Positions 7,241 to 13,470 of a stretch of DNA of 20,355 nt are shown here, piece by piece (the stretch's first letter is position 1; every line of letters starts with the position of its first letter). The notes below the pieces were generated by a model. It was given only the letters and a program-made list of their open reading frames with translations. It was not told the DNA's origin and searched no databases. This stretch comes from a virus. The stretch is taken from positions 1-20,355 of the IMG/VR virus record IMGVR_UViG_3300032117_000190. One strand, given 5' to 3'. The position numbers and the translations under genes are program-made.

Positions 7241-7696
7241 TTAAGCCAAGTTCAGCAGCGCAGTACCAGCAGCATTAGAAGGCATGGTCAGAGTAAAAGT
7301 ACCAGCAGTCACAGTTTGTGAGCCAAAGGTAAACACACCAACAGCCGCATTGCTTTGCGTGGAATTGTAGATCAACACAGTATCAAACGCAGTAGTCAAC
7401 GTCACCGTGGTATAGACCAATGATGCAGAAGGCGTCCAATATGCAGTTGTACCGCTGGTCGTGGGGGCCGTACCGTTAGTCACCGTAATACCACCAGCCG
7501 TGTAGCCAGTACCAGACACTTCGCCAGTAGCAGAATATGCCGTGGTCGATGCGTTCAGCGTAGCCGATGCCAAATACAAAGCCGCTTTGAACGTGTCTGC
7601 CGCAGTTGTGCCGCGAGTAGGAGCAGTACCAAAGTTGTGGGTTGCAGTAAGAAGCTGGCCCTTGAAAGAGGTGCACATTGCTTGTGTGTTACTCAT
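7241..7696 (-). CDS. Beta-rich virion protein, paralogue A
   Basis: This is a 151-residue protein. The N-terminus contains MCTSFKGQLL (residues 7-16), followed by a strand-rich region FKAALYLASATLNASTTAYS and the glycine turn GTGYTAGG, then VLIYN and FGSQTVTAGTFTLTMPS near the end. AAAGGAAAT precedes the ATG. This architecture recurs in phages near adaptor and fibre genes; I recall no experimentally defined role. It is clearly homologous to the protein at 7906-8367, and the two bracket a 63-aa gene, implying duplication. A tail or decoration component is the likeliest role. Confidence 0.75.
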   Translation of the reverse strand: MSNTQAMCTSFKGQLLTATHNFGTAPTRGTTAADTFKAALYLASATLNASTTAYSATGEVSGTGYTAGGITVTNGTAPTTSGTTAYWTPSASLVYTTVTLTTAFDTVLIYNSTQSNAAVGVFTFGSQTVTAGTFTLTMPSNAAGTALLNLA

Positions 7697-7706
7697 GATA
7701 TTTCCT

Positions 7707-7898
7707 TTAAGCTAACATTGCTTGGATGCCTTCAGCAACCACATTTTTCTTTAAGTGAACATGCACAGAACGATGCACAAGTTCGCCTTCTAACCAGTAC
7801 TCAACCCACGTGGTGATCTCGTTGTCATTATCCAACGAACCTTCTTTTTTCTCAAGTTTGGAATCATCCATGATCCCTTTAGTGGTCGTAATTAGCAT
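7707..7898 (-). CDS. Small conserved phage protein, unknown function
   Basis: This is a 63-residue protein starting MLITTTKGIMDDSKLEKKEG. An acidic middle (DNDNEITTWVEYWLEGELVH) leads to RSVHVHLKK. GAGG lies five bases upstream of the ATG. It sits between the two paralogous beta proteins. The charged, strand-compatible sequence with HVH suggests a compact soluble protein. Close relatives seem to recur in this neighbourhood in aquatic phages. No function is known to me. Confidence 0.7.
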   Translation of the reverse strand: MLITTTKGIMDDSKLEKKEGSLDNDNEITTWVEYWLEGELVHRSVHVHLKKNVVAEGIQAMLA

Positions 7899-7905
7899 TT
7901 TTTCC

Positions 7906-8367
7906 TCAGTCTGGGCTACTGTAATTAATACTACTGGACGTTGTTCCCAGCGTCAAAATTGCAGATGAAGCATTTGCCGTTGGGAAGTTAATTGTAAAAC
8001 TGTTGGATGACATTTTGTCAGATCCAAAGTTCAACACAAAACACGCTGCACCCGTAGTAGCGTTGTATACCAATGCACCACGAGCTGTGATAGCACCAGT
8101 CCACGTTACAGGATTAAACGATACATAAGTAATGTTGACCTGATTGTTCTGTGTTGGCGGCGTAGAAATAACCAATGCCTTACCGCCAGCCGTATAGCCA
8201 GATCCAGTTACCTCATTTACATTTGTGTATGCTGAAGTAGTTTGGTTCAAGTTTGCATTGGCGTTATACAGCGCAATCTTGTAAGTGTATGGCGTACCAA
8301 CAGCAAAGTTTTCTAACCCACTGAGTAAGTTTTGCTGGAAGGCCGTGCAAGATGTTTGGACAATCAT
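7906..8367 (-). CDS. Beta-rich virion protein, paralogue B
   Basis: This is a 153-residue protein aligned over its full length with the protein at 7241-7696. CTAFQQNLL matches CTSFKGQLL; YKIALYNANANLNQTTSAY matches FKAALYLASATLNASTTAY; GSGYTAGG matches GTGYTAGG; ALVYN matches VLIYN; FGSDKMSSNSFTINFP matches FGSQTVTAGTFTLTMP. Its ATG overlaps the stop of the 321-aa adaptor-like gene upstream (ATGA), so it is translated together with it. That coupling supports a structural role in the tail or head-tail interface, but no function is established. Confidence 0.75.
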   Translation of the reverse strand: MIVQTSCTAFQQNLLSGLENFAVGTPYTYKIALYNANANLNQTTSAYTNVNEVTGSGYTAGGKALVISTPPTQNNQVNITYVSFNPVTWTGAITARGALVYNATTGAACFVLNFGSDKMSSNSFTINFPTANASSAILTLGTTSSSINYSSPD

Positions 8368-9329
8368 GAGACAACATTACCTTTAAGGTTGATGTTGAGC
8401 TTTGTCTGACCATCCCTGTAAGCATCGCCTCTTTCAAGACCGTTGCCCAGTTTAATAGCCAGCTGCAGAGCTTCTTGGTATTTGTCTTCGTAATACTTGA
8501 CCATATCCTGCTCACCCTTCATATAGATAACTGCTTCACGCATACAGCCATACAAAAGTACAGGATCAAAGTTATTTCCAAGCCAGCTGGTCCCAGTGGA
8601 ATTGTTGATCGTTGAGACAGTCATGGTAAGACCAGCACCCGGACCACCTAAATAAGAACTGGCGACCGTCAGCACATCGCCAACACTGTAAAAGTTGCCG
8701 CCGTTTTGCAGGGTAAAAGTAATAGTCTGCGCTGGTGAAAGACCAGTCACCAAAATATCCCCATAGCCAGCAGAGCCTGAGCCAGATCCAACATAACTCA
8801 AAGGAACATTCGTATAAAGACCCGGCGAATACAATTGATTGCCACTAGAAGTAATAGTGATAGCTGTAATCTGGCCTTGAATGATGCTGGTCGGGTAATA
8901 GAAGTAGTGCAACTCTGCCGTATAGGTTGCGTCTGGCGTTGGGCCTAGCAAAAACGACAAATTTGTTGATACTGTCCCACCTGAGACAGTTGGGCCAAAA
9001 AGAGCATAGTACTCGGGTTGCCCAGTTGCTGAGACAGTAGGGTAAGCCTGCCGAATAAAGTTAACATCCTTGTTCAAAAGGTAAGAATAATTACCTGTTG
9101 AGTCTATGCAGGCCAAAGAATACGTAGACAAATAGTCTGGTGGCGCAGATAGGTAAGGCACACCGTTATTGATCACGCCAGTGACGTTTTTACGTAACGA
9201 TGGGAACGCAACTGCTGTATAAACACGTTGTTCCACCTCCTGAACGAAGGTAGGAATACTATCTACAAAAGAACCCTCAGAGTTTTGAGAGTAATTCTGT
9301 ATCGTGTTATACAGCGTTTCGTAATTCAT
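8364..9329 (-). CDS. Head-tail adaptor-like structural protein with inserted beta module
   Basis: This is a 321-residue protein. Residues 1-50 are helical and conserved-looking (FVQEVEQRVYTAVAFPSLRK), followed by YLSAPPDYLSTYSLACID, YLLNKDVNFIRQAYP and ELHYFYYPTSI. The C-terminal helices are WLGNNFDPVLLYGCMREAVI and the LGNGLERGDAYRDGQ tail. Together these resemble a family annotated in phages as adaptor protein (SU10-adaptor type), expected to sit between portal and tail. Residues about 152-244 look like an inserted Gly-rich beta domain that splits an otherwise continuous adaptor core. The ATG overlaps the previous stop by four bases. The adaptor assignment is from memory of the family and should be tested by profile search. 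Confidence 0.75.
   Translation of the reverse strand: MNYETLYNTIQNYSQNSEGSFVDSIPTFVQEVEQRVYTAVAFPSLRKNVTGVINNGVPYLSAPPDYLSTYSLACIDSTGNYSYLLNKDVNFIRQAYPTVSATGQPEYYALFGPTVSGGTVSTNLSFLLGPTPDATYTAELHYFYYPTSIIQGQITAITITSSGNQLYSPGLYTNVPLSYVGSGSGSAGYGDILVTGLSPAQTITFTLQNGGNFYSVGDVLTVASSYLGGPGAGLTMTVSTINNSTGTSWLGNNFDPVLLYGCMREAVIYMKGEQDMVKYYEDKYQEALQLAIKLGNGLERGDAYRDGQTKLNINLKGNVVS
8598..8876 (-). other. Inserted Gly-rich beta module in adaptor-like protein
   Basis: Residues 152-244 of the adaptor-like protein consist of ITAITITSSGNQLYSPGLYT, GSGSGSAGYG, and NGGNFYSVGDVLTVASSYLG followed by GGPGAGLTMTV. This two-part pattern (xGxxYxxGxYTxV and GGxxYxVGDVLT) is a module seen in many unrelated phage structural proteins. 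The boundaries are estimates. Confidence 0.6.
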
Positions 9330-9646
9330 GCCATAGGTCCACGAGACATGCGGCCTTTGGTAGCTGCACCAGCGCCACGCATCTCAATACCACTGGTTTT
9401 CTCACGAGCTACGCCATAAGACACGCCGTTTGGCAAAGGATCTTTAAGATCTGCATCTTGAGCTGATTTATCAGTAGCATAAGGTACTGCATCCATCTTG
9501 GCTTGGAAACTTGCTACGCTATAACGCTTTCCATCCATAGTATGGGGCGCTGCATACTCTTCAGCAGAGCCATTAAACTTACCCTTGGAATCACCTGTCG
9601 TGACTTTAGGGCTGTTTTTGGTAGTCGGTTTGACTTGGGGCTTCAT
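9326..9646 (-). CDS. Small hydrophilic phage protein, unknown function
   Basis: This is a 106-residue protein rich in Lys, Ser, Gly and Ala, with little predicted hydrophobic core. A GKFNGSAEEYAAPHTMDGKR segment lies in the first half. The C-terminus reads EMRGAGAATKGRMSRGPMA, a tail I recall on several small proteins in aquatic phage genomes. GGAG sits six bases before the ATG. It overlaps both neighbours by four bases (ATGA at each end), so it is embedded in a coupled set with the adaptor-like gene. It may be disordered and act in assembly; no function is known. Confidence 0.7.
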   Translation of the reverse strand: MKPQVKPTTKNSPKVTTGDSKGKFNGSAEEYAAPHTMDGKRYSVASFQAKMDAVPYATDKSAQDADLKDPLPNGVSYGVAREKTSGIEMRGAGAATKGRMSRGPMA

Positions 9647-9828
9647 TTCTTGCTCCCTTGATTGGCAACACGGGCCAAATTACGGCCAACGGCTTTTTCT
9701 TCACCGCTGGTGACGCCACCCTTAGCCATCTTGGTCACAGGTTTGCCCTTGTGCATGTGGTGTTCATGTTTATGAACTTCCTTCATTGCTTCTTTGTCAG
9801 CAATTTTGACGACTTGTTTCTTGTTCAT
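9643..9828 (-). CDS. Small basic His/Lys protein with KMAKGG motif
   Basis: This is a 61-residue protein when started at the ATG at 9828 (MNKKQVVKIADKEAM). A GTG six bases upstream would overlap the GGAG sequence, so the ATG, five bases after GGAG, is the better start. A His-rich stretch (HKHEHHMHKGK) precedes the TKMAKGGVTS motif, then AVGRNLARVANQ. The K-M-A-x-G-G motif is shared with the large His-rich protein at 12182-12979. The protein is highly basic; nucleic-acid or metal binding is possible but not shown. Confidence 0.7.
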   Translation of the reverse strand: MNKKQVVKIADKEAMKEVHKHEHHMHKGKPVTKMAKGGVTSGEEKAVGRNLARVANQGSKK

Positions 9829-9836
9829 AAACACTC

Positions 9837-10271
9837 CTAAGTGGTTGTAACAGTTACTGTACCTATTTTAATGGCTAAATTCAAGTCATTAGGTGAAAAT
9901 GCAGAGGCAAAACTCTGCGCTCCACCTACTGGATTCCAGCCCCATTGCGTTTGACGACTACCGTCTGTTGGATAGCCTGCATTATCAACATTCGTCACCG
10001 TGGAATCATATGGATTGGTAAATAATCCAGTCGTTCCACCTGCGTTATAACTAACATCTGGCCTTGGTTCCCTTACCGCCTGCGGATCATTCACAGGATA
10101 CAAGCCCAAAGACAACTGAGGTTGGTCAGGATCCCAGCACTCTGGGCATACCTTGATGTTAAACAGCTTCGTCTTAATAATTTCTTTGCGTAACTGGCTT
10201 AACTTGTACCGTTGACCACATCGGTCACACTCGGCAATTGCATGTTTGCCTGACGAAAACTTATTTGGCAT
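9837..10271 (-). CDS. Zinc-ribbon protein next to connector genes
   Basis: This is a 144-residue protein. The N-terminal domain carries C-D-R-C-G (Cys15, Cys18) and C-P-E-C (Cys42, Cys45): two CxxC knuckles about 23 residues apart, the spacing of a structural zinc ribbon. This is followed by WDPDQPQLSLGLYPVNDP and REPRPDVSY. The second half is Gly/Asn/Thr-rich, without cysteines, and may be flexible or beta. GAGG precedes the ATG. It begins four bases after the 318-aa connector-like gene, so it likely works with that protein in virion assembly. A family of such proteins occurs at this position in related phages; its role is unknown. Confidence 0.75.
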   Translation of the reverse strand: MPNKFSSGKHAIAECDRCGQRYKLSQLRKEIIKTKLFNIKVCPECWDPDQPQLSLGLYPVNDPQAVREPRPDVSYNAGGTTGLFTNPYDSTVTNVDNAGYPTDGSRQTQWGWNPVGGAQSFASAFSPNDLNLAIKIGTVTVTTT

Positions 10272-10275
10272 ATGA

Positions 10276-11232
10276 CTACCTCATGTAGAACATATTCCGT
10301 GGCACAAACCTAATCGGAGCCTTTTCCCTATCCTCTTGAGACGCTAGATCCCATTGCAAATCATAGTCTGCCTTTAAAGCCATCAGACGATTTGGATCTA
10401 CCGCTGGGTTCTTCATGCCTAAGTAATAAGCCAGACCAGCTGTCATCGCAGGAATAAAGCGGAAAGGAATGTCATTAATGTTCGCACCCGTTCCAGCATC
10501 TTGAATCCGGCGTAAGCGCCAGTAAACAAAAGTGTAGTTACCACCAGAATTAGGTGTAGGCCACACATTGATGTTGGGAAGATTAGGAACAAACACTGGT
10601 GTACCAGTTGTATGCGCTGCAGCCGTAGTGCCAGCCTGCCCACGATAGCAGTTGATCAACTGATAAGGAGAAGACGTGCTAATGTTGGGATAGTAAATAA
10701 TTTCATTGTCCAACGTGATGTAGCCAGTTGCAGCCATATCAGCCAAGTTAGTCGTTGGACTCAGTTGAATTGTTGTATCCGTTGCGCTTAGGCCAGTTGT
10801 CGTCCCATTCCCATACAACGAGTATTGGGTTGGGTTTACATTCCCAGACTGGCGGTTGATCCAAACCTGAATAGGACGACCAACAGCCAGCTTGTTAGGA
10901 ATGGTTGAATACGTATCCTCAGAAATACGGCTGATGTTAATGTCGATCTGGTTTTGCAACGTGCCCTGACGTATAACCTGACTCAACAAATCAATCGTAT
11001 CAATAGGCAAAGCATAAGTGATCTGCCCCGTATTCAAAGGGATCTGGCCTTCTTCAACAGTCCACAGGTTGATACCACGGTTGGCCCACTCAACAGTCAA
11101 AATGTTGATACTGCGAGTAGCTGTACGCAGGTCATAGCCACTTCTCAGTTCAAGGCCGCATCGTTCAAATGCTTCCTCAACTAAGTCAGTAATCTTAAGA
11201 TTAAAGACTGAAGTGCCTGTGGTATATGCCAT
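10276..11232 (-). CDS. Head-tail connector-like structural protein with inserted domain
   Basis: This is a 318-residue protein. Conserved-looking core segments are LVEEAFERCGLELRSGYDLR (17-36), INILTVEWANRGINLWTVEE (42-61), ISRISEDTYSTIPNKLAVGR (100-119), VWPTPNSGGNYTFVYWRLRR (223-242) and the helical end from DIPFRFIPAMTAGLAYYLGM onward. Aquatic phages carry this protein next to the zinc-ribbon and adaptor-like genes. Its layout, with helices flanking a beta region, suits a portal-proximal connector or tail-tube-like protein. Residues about 143-217 look like an inserted module (GLSATDTTIQLSPTTN to RGQAGTTAAAHTTGTPV). It starts two bases after the stop of the 58-aa gene, with no clear ribosome site of its own, so translation is probably coupled. 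Confidence 0.75.
   Translation of the reverse strand: MAYTTGTSVFNLKITDLVEEAFERCGLELRSGYDLRTATRSINILTVEWANRGINLWTVEEGQIPLNTGQITYALPIDTIDLLSQVIRQGTLQNQIDINISRISEDTYSTIPNKLAVGRPIQVWINRQSGNVNPTQYSLYGNGTTTGLSATDTTIQLSPTTNLADMAATGYITLDNEIIYYPNISTSSPYQLINCYRGQAGTTAAAHTTGTPVFVPNLPNINVWPTPNSGGNYTFVYWRLRRIQDAGTGANINDIPFRFIPAMTAGLAYYLGMKNPAVDPNRLMALKADYDLQWDLASQEDREKAPIRFVPRNMFYMR
10582..10806 (-). other. Inserted beta module in connector-like protein
   Basis: Residues 143-217 carry GLSATDTTIQL, GYITLDNEIIYY, then INCYRGQAGTTAAAHTTGTP. This ATDTTI/GYIxIDxEIIxY/CxRGxxGTTAAAHxxG pattern is a common stand-alone or embedded tail-protein module. The core connector sequence resumes immediately after it. Boundaries are estimates. 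Confidence 0.6.
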
Positions 11233-11234
11233 GA

Positions 11235-11411
11235 TCAGTGTTTGAAGTGTTTCATCGTCTCAGCAAGTCTAGCACGTTGACCCAACTTGCCAGGTTTTTT
11301 GGCCGCTGCTGCCAGCTTCTTAGCTGGGATGTTGTGGCCTTCTTTTACACCAAGAGCTTCACGCAAAGCACCAGCTTTTTTAATTGCGTGTTGAATCCAT
11401 TTTTCAGCCAT
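11235..11411 (-). CDS. 58-aa basic phage protein
   Basis: This is a short gene filling the gap between the 101-aa and 318-aa genes: ATG at 11411, TGA at 11237-11235. The product begins MAEKWIQHAIKKAGALREAL, continues GVKEGHNIPAKKLAAAAKKP and ends RLAETMKHFKH. It is Lys/Ala-rich, helical and very basic. The pattern W-I-x-x-A-I-K-K-x-G-A-L-R-x-x-L-G-V, then I-P-A-K-K-L, is a widespread small-protein family in phages as I recall it. The start is three bases after the upstream stop and the stop is two bases before the next ATG, consistent with coupled translation. The function is unknown; DNA binding is plausible from charge only. Confidence 0.8.
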   Translation of the reverse strand: MAEKWIQHAIKKAGALREALGVKEGHNIPAKKLAAAAKKPGKLGQRARLAETMKHFKH

Positions 11412-11413
11412 GA

Positions 11414-11719
11414 TTAACTCGCTTGTGCAGGAGTTTCAACCACTGCTTCAGCAACTGGTTCAGCAACTGGTTCAGCAACTGGAGTTTCAACCGGATCTGC
11501 AACTATCCCATTTGGGACAGTGGGCGCAATCTCAGCAACAAAGTTGGAAACCACTGCGCCTTGTGAAGCATCAATGTTTTTAGAAGTCAAAAAGTTTTCG
11601 ACAATAGATTTCTCTTTGCCTAAGAACTCTACAAAGTCATTCAACAATTGATGTTCTGAGCTGTCCAGTTTGTGACCAGCACTTTTCACATGATTAAAGA
11701 CACGTTCAAATAAGTTCAT
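11414..11719 (-). CDS. Small helical protein with PVAE-repeat tail
   Basis: This is a 101-residue protein. Residues 1-65 look helical (MNLFERVFNHVKSAGHKLDS, then NDFVEFLGKEKSIVENFLTS). The tail from about residue 76 is Pro/Val/Ala/Glu-rich, with three tandem copies of the four-residue unit VAEP/VAEA, probably disordered. Its ATG overlaps the upstream stop by four bases (ATGA). The repeated tail is encoded by perfect 12-bp DNA repeats and could vary in length between related phages. I do not recognise a defined family. Confidence 0.7.
   Translation of the reverse strand: MNLFERVFNHVKSAGHKLDSSEHQLLNDFVEFLGKEKSIVENFLTSKNIDASQGAVVSNFVAEIAPTVPNGIVADPVETPVAEPVAEPVAEAVVETPAQAS
11447..11482 (-). repeat. 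Three perfect 12-bp tandem repeats
   Basis: The plus-strand unit TTCAGCAACTGG occurs three times head to tail without a mismatch, encoding the PVAE repeats of the 101-aa protein. The array is flanked by the direct repeat GAGTTTCAACC at 11431-11441 and 11482-11492. Confidence 0.9.
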
Positions 11720-11976
11720 GATTTTCTCGCTGCTCTCATGTTATCAACCAAGTTTGGATAAGGACGACCAGCAGCTTTAGCCATAGCCTTTGCTTTGGAC
11801 TTCTTATCAGCACTTAACTTTTTGGGTTTACCTAAACCTTTAGGTCTAGGCTTGTCCCAAACTTGTCCACCGTCTTTATACATATCAACGGCATCAGGAT
11901 TATCCGTTCTATGGATAACCTTTTTATGAGGCATCTTGGATGGGTTAACAGCACCCATTCCACGACTAGCTCTCAT
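11716..11976 (-). CDS. Small basic conserved phage protein
   Basis: This is an 86-residue protein beginning MRASRGMGAVNPSKMPHKK. A central MYKDGGQVWDKPRPKGLGKP and a Lys/Ala-rich stretch (KKLSADKKSKAKAMAKAAGR) lead to PYPNLVDNMRAA near the end. This exact layout is familiar from many aquatic phage genomes, but no function is known to me. It overlaps both neighbours by four bases (ATGA), showing tight translational coupling. AAGG lies upstream of the start. Its charge and the DGG motif resemble the other small basic proteins of this cluster. Confidence 0.8.
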   Translation of the reverse strand: MRASRGMGAVNPSKMPHKKVIHRTDNPDAVDMYKDGGQVWDKPRPKGLGKPKKLSADKKSKAKAMAKAAGRPYPNLVDNMRAARKS

Positions 11977-12170
11977 TTGTGCGCCTTACCACCACCGCAC
12001 ATCTCATGAACATGGTCCATGTGGTGCTTGTGATGTTCAGCATGTTTCTTGAAATGATGCTTGTGATGTTTATGCGATTCAGTTTCATGCTCCGCAATAA
12101 ACTCATCATGACGAACCATATCAGGGCCAGATTTTGGCTCCATATGTTCTTTAACTAAATGATGTTTCAT
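11973..12170 (-). CDS. His-rich small protein
   Basis: This is a 65-residue protein with a strikingly His-rich second half (ESHKHHKHHFKKHAEHHKHH, then MDHVHEMCGGGK). The first part, MKHHLVKEHMEPKSGPDMVR, is also charged. GGAG sits seven bases before the ATG. It lies directly after the larger His/HGG protein and before the 86-aa gene. Clustered His and one Cys could bind metal (Ni, Zn or Cu), but this is inferred from composition alone. The low complexity prevents a confident family call. Confidence 0.7.
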   Translation of the reverse strand: MKHHLVKEHMEPKSGPDMVRHDEFIAEHETESHKHHKHHFKKHAEHHKHHMDHVHEMCGGGKAHK

Positions 12171-12181
12171 AGGAATTCTCC

Positions 12182-12979
12182 TTAGCAGAATTTGGTCTTG
12201 GTATGACCACGTTGGGCAATACCATCAGCACGATGGTGAGTAGCGCCACCATGAGCCATTTTCTTAACATGACCACCATGCTTCATGCCTTCTTTTTCAA
12301 AAGACTTGATGTTGTGTTCAGTCTCAATAGGTTCAACTTTGCCGCTGTCGCCAAAGTTTTTGCCACGGGTATGACCTTTTTTCTGGTCAGCGTGTTCGCC
12401 ATGCTTCAGGTTTTTTTCACCAGCTTTGATGGACTTGCCATCAGCAAAACCGCCATGAGCCATTTTGTGGGCTTTACCACCATGCTTCATTGCGCTGGCT
12501 TCATGCTCTTCTTCTTTAGCAATACGGCGCAATTCTTTGGCTTGGTTCATTTCGTGCATCTTCTCAGAAGCATGACCACCGTGAGCCATCTTGGTAGTTT
12601 TGTGATGGCCTTCGTGCATTGCCATATGGTGTTCAGCCATAGACAAATGGTGATGAGCCAGATGTTTGTGGTGAGCTTTAGACAAGCCACCATGTTTCAT
12701 TCCGGGTGCGCCCATAGGTGCGCCGCCGGGAGCCGCCATAGGAGCAGCAGGACCAGCAGGAGGTGCTTGCATGGCACGAGCTGCCATTAGCGCCATCGCT
12801 GGATTAACACCACGTTTTCTTGTAGCCATATCAATACCGCCTTTACTAAAATGTTTGCCTTTATCGGCATTTACAAAATCCTCGCCTACCGACTGAGGAA
12901 CTCCCACTTTTTTAGCAAAAGCCTTGTTATGGGCGATTGCCTCCATGAAATCATGCTGCTTCTTACTTTTGCTGGGCAT
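12182..12979 (-). CDS. His-rich HGG-repeat protein, probably a fusion
   Basis: This is a 265-residue protein when started at ATG 12979; a GTG one codon upstream is possible, but AAGGGG is better spaced for the ATG. Residues 1-48 resemble a stand-alone phage/plasmid domain (KSKKQHDFMEAIAHNKAFAK, then VGVPQSVGEDFVNADKG). At residue 51 a second start-like segment begins (MATRKRGVNPAMALMAARAM), followed by Pro/Gly/Ala sequence. Three MKHGG and three MAHGG motifs follow, spread through a region with His clusters such as HHKHLAHHH. The end reads RADGIAQRGHTKTKFC. It overlaps the preceding stop by one base (TGATG). The function is unknown; it may be an assembly or metal-binding protein. Confidence 0.75.
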   Translation of the reverse strand: MPSKSKKQHDFMEAIAHNKAFAKKVGVPQSVGEDFVNADKGKHFSKGGIDMATRKRGVNPAMALMAARAMQAPPAGPAAPMAAPGGAPMGAPGMKHGGLSKAHHKHLAHHHLSMAEHHMAMHEGHHKTTKMAHGGHASEKMHEMNQAKELRRIAKEEEHEASAMKHGGKAHKMAHGGFADGKSIKAGEKNLKHGEHADQKKGHTRGKNFGDSGKVEPIETEHNIKSFEKEGMKHGGHVKKMAHGGATHHRADGIAQRGHTKTKFC

Positions 12980-13221
12980 CACTTTGCCCCTTGTTGAATA
13001 AGCTGGTCAATTTTACTTTCCAACTTGTTAAAGCGAGAATCAATGTGTTCAGTAATTTTGTTAAGTTCGTCATTGGTGACATACTCCCTTGCGATCTCTT
13101 CGCGCGTACGATTGATCAGAATCTCAATCCGTTTGAGATCATTAGACTTCTCTTTGAGAAAAAAGGCAACCATCCCCAGAACCAAGGACAAGCCACCCGA
13201 CCAAATCATTCCTGCGTCCAT
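12979..13221 (-). CDS. Small membrane-anchored coiled-coil protein
   Basis: This is an 80-residue protein. Residues about 6-22 (IWSGGLSLVLGMVAFFL) form one transmembrane segment. The rest is a charged helix with heptad-like hydrophobic spacing (RIEILINRTREEIAREYVTN, then FNKLESKIDQLIQQ). The start is one base after the preceding stop, with GGAAG upstream. Such proteins occur in phages as holin-like, spanin-like or unknown accessory proteins. The single membrane span with a long cytoplasmic or periplasmic coil fits more than one of these, so I leave the function open. Confidence 0.75.
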   Translation of the reverse strand: MDAGMIWSGGLSLVLGMVAFFLKEKSNDLKRIEILINRTREEIAREYVTNDELNKITEHIDSRFNKLESKIDQLIQQGAK

Positions 13222-13222
13222 C

Positions 13223-13468
13223 TCAGCACTTCCAAGCTTTTAGGGATTTATTAATCCGAGAGTTTGGGTCTTTCGCCGTCTTCTCGGAAGTCATTTTCTT
13301 CTTCATCCCGGTCATCCTCGCGCAAAATGAGTCTTTGCGTGACCCGCCTTCTGGTTGCGGGGGCTTCAGATTCATCCCTTGCTTTTTGGCGCTGGCCCGC
13401 CCCTTGGCGTTCAAGCCGCCGTTGGGGTTCTTGCCTTCCTTGCGTTGCCATGCGGGGGATTTAGCCAT
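13223..13468 (-). CDS. Short basic conserved protein, DUF6321-like
   Basis: This is an 81-residue, very basic protein starting MAKSPAWQRKEGKNPNGGLN. AKGRASAKKQGMNLKPPQPE and SFCARMTGMKKKMTS follow, with a conserved-looking end SRINKSLKAWKC. The pattern PAWQRKEGKNPxGGLNAKGR plus SFCARMxGMKKK matches the family I recall as DUF6321, widespread in phages and of unknown function. Nearby plus- and minus-strand ORFs in other frames are shadows. It follows the 263-aa structural gene by two bases, with no obvious separate ribosome site. Confidence 0.85.
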   Translation of the reverse strand: MAKSPAWQRKEGKNPNGGLNAKGRASAKKQGMNLKPPQPEGGSRKDSFCARMTGMKKKMTSEKTAKDPNSRINKSLKAWKC

Positions 13469-13470
13469 GA

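Noticed and set aside
12203-12790. 195-residue plus-strand open frame
   Set aside because: It is antisense to the His/HGG-rich gene. The Met/His/Phe-rich low-complexity product mirrors the repeated codons of that gene, and no ribosome site is visible.
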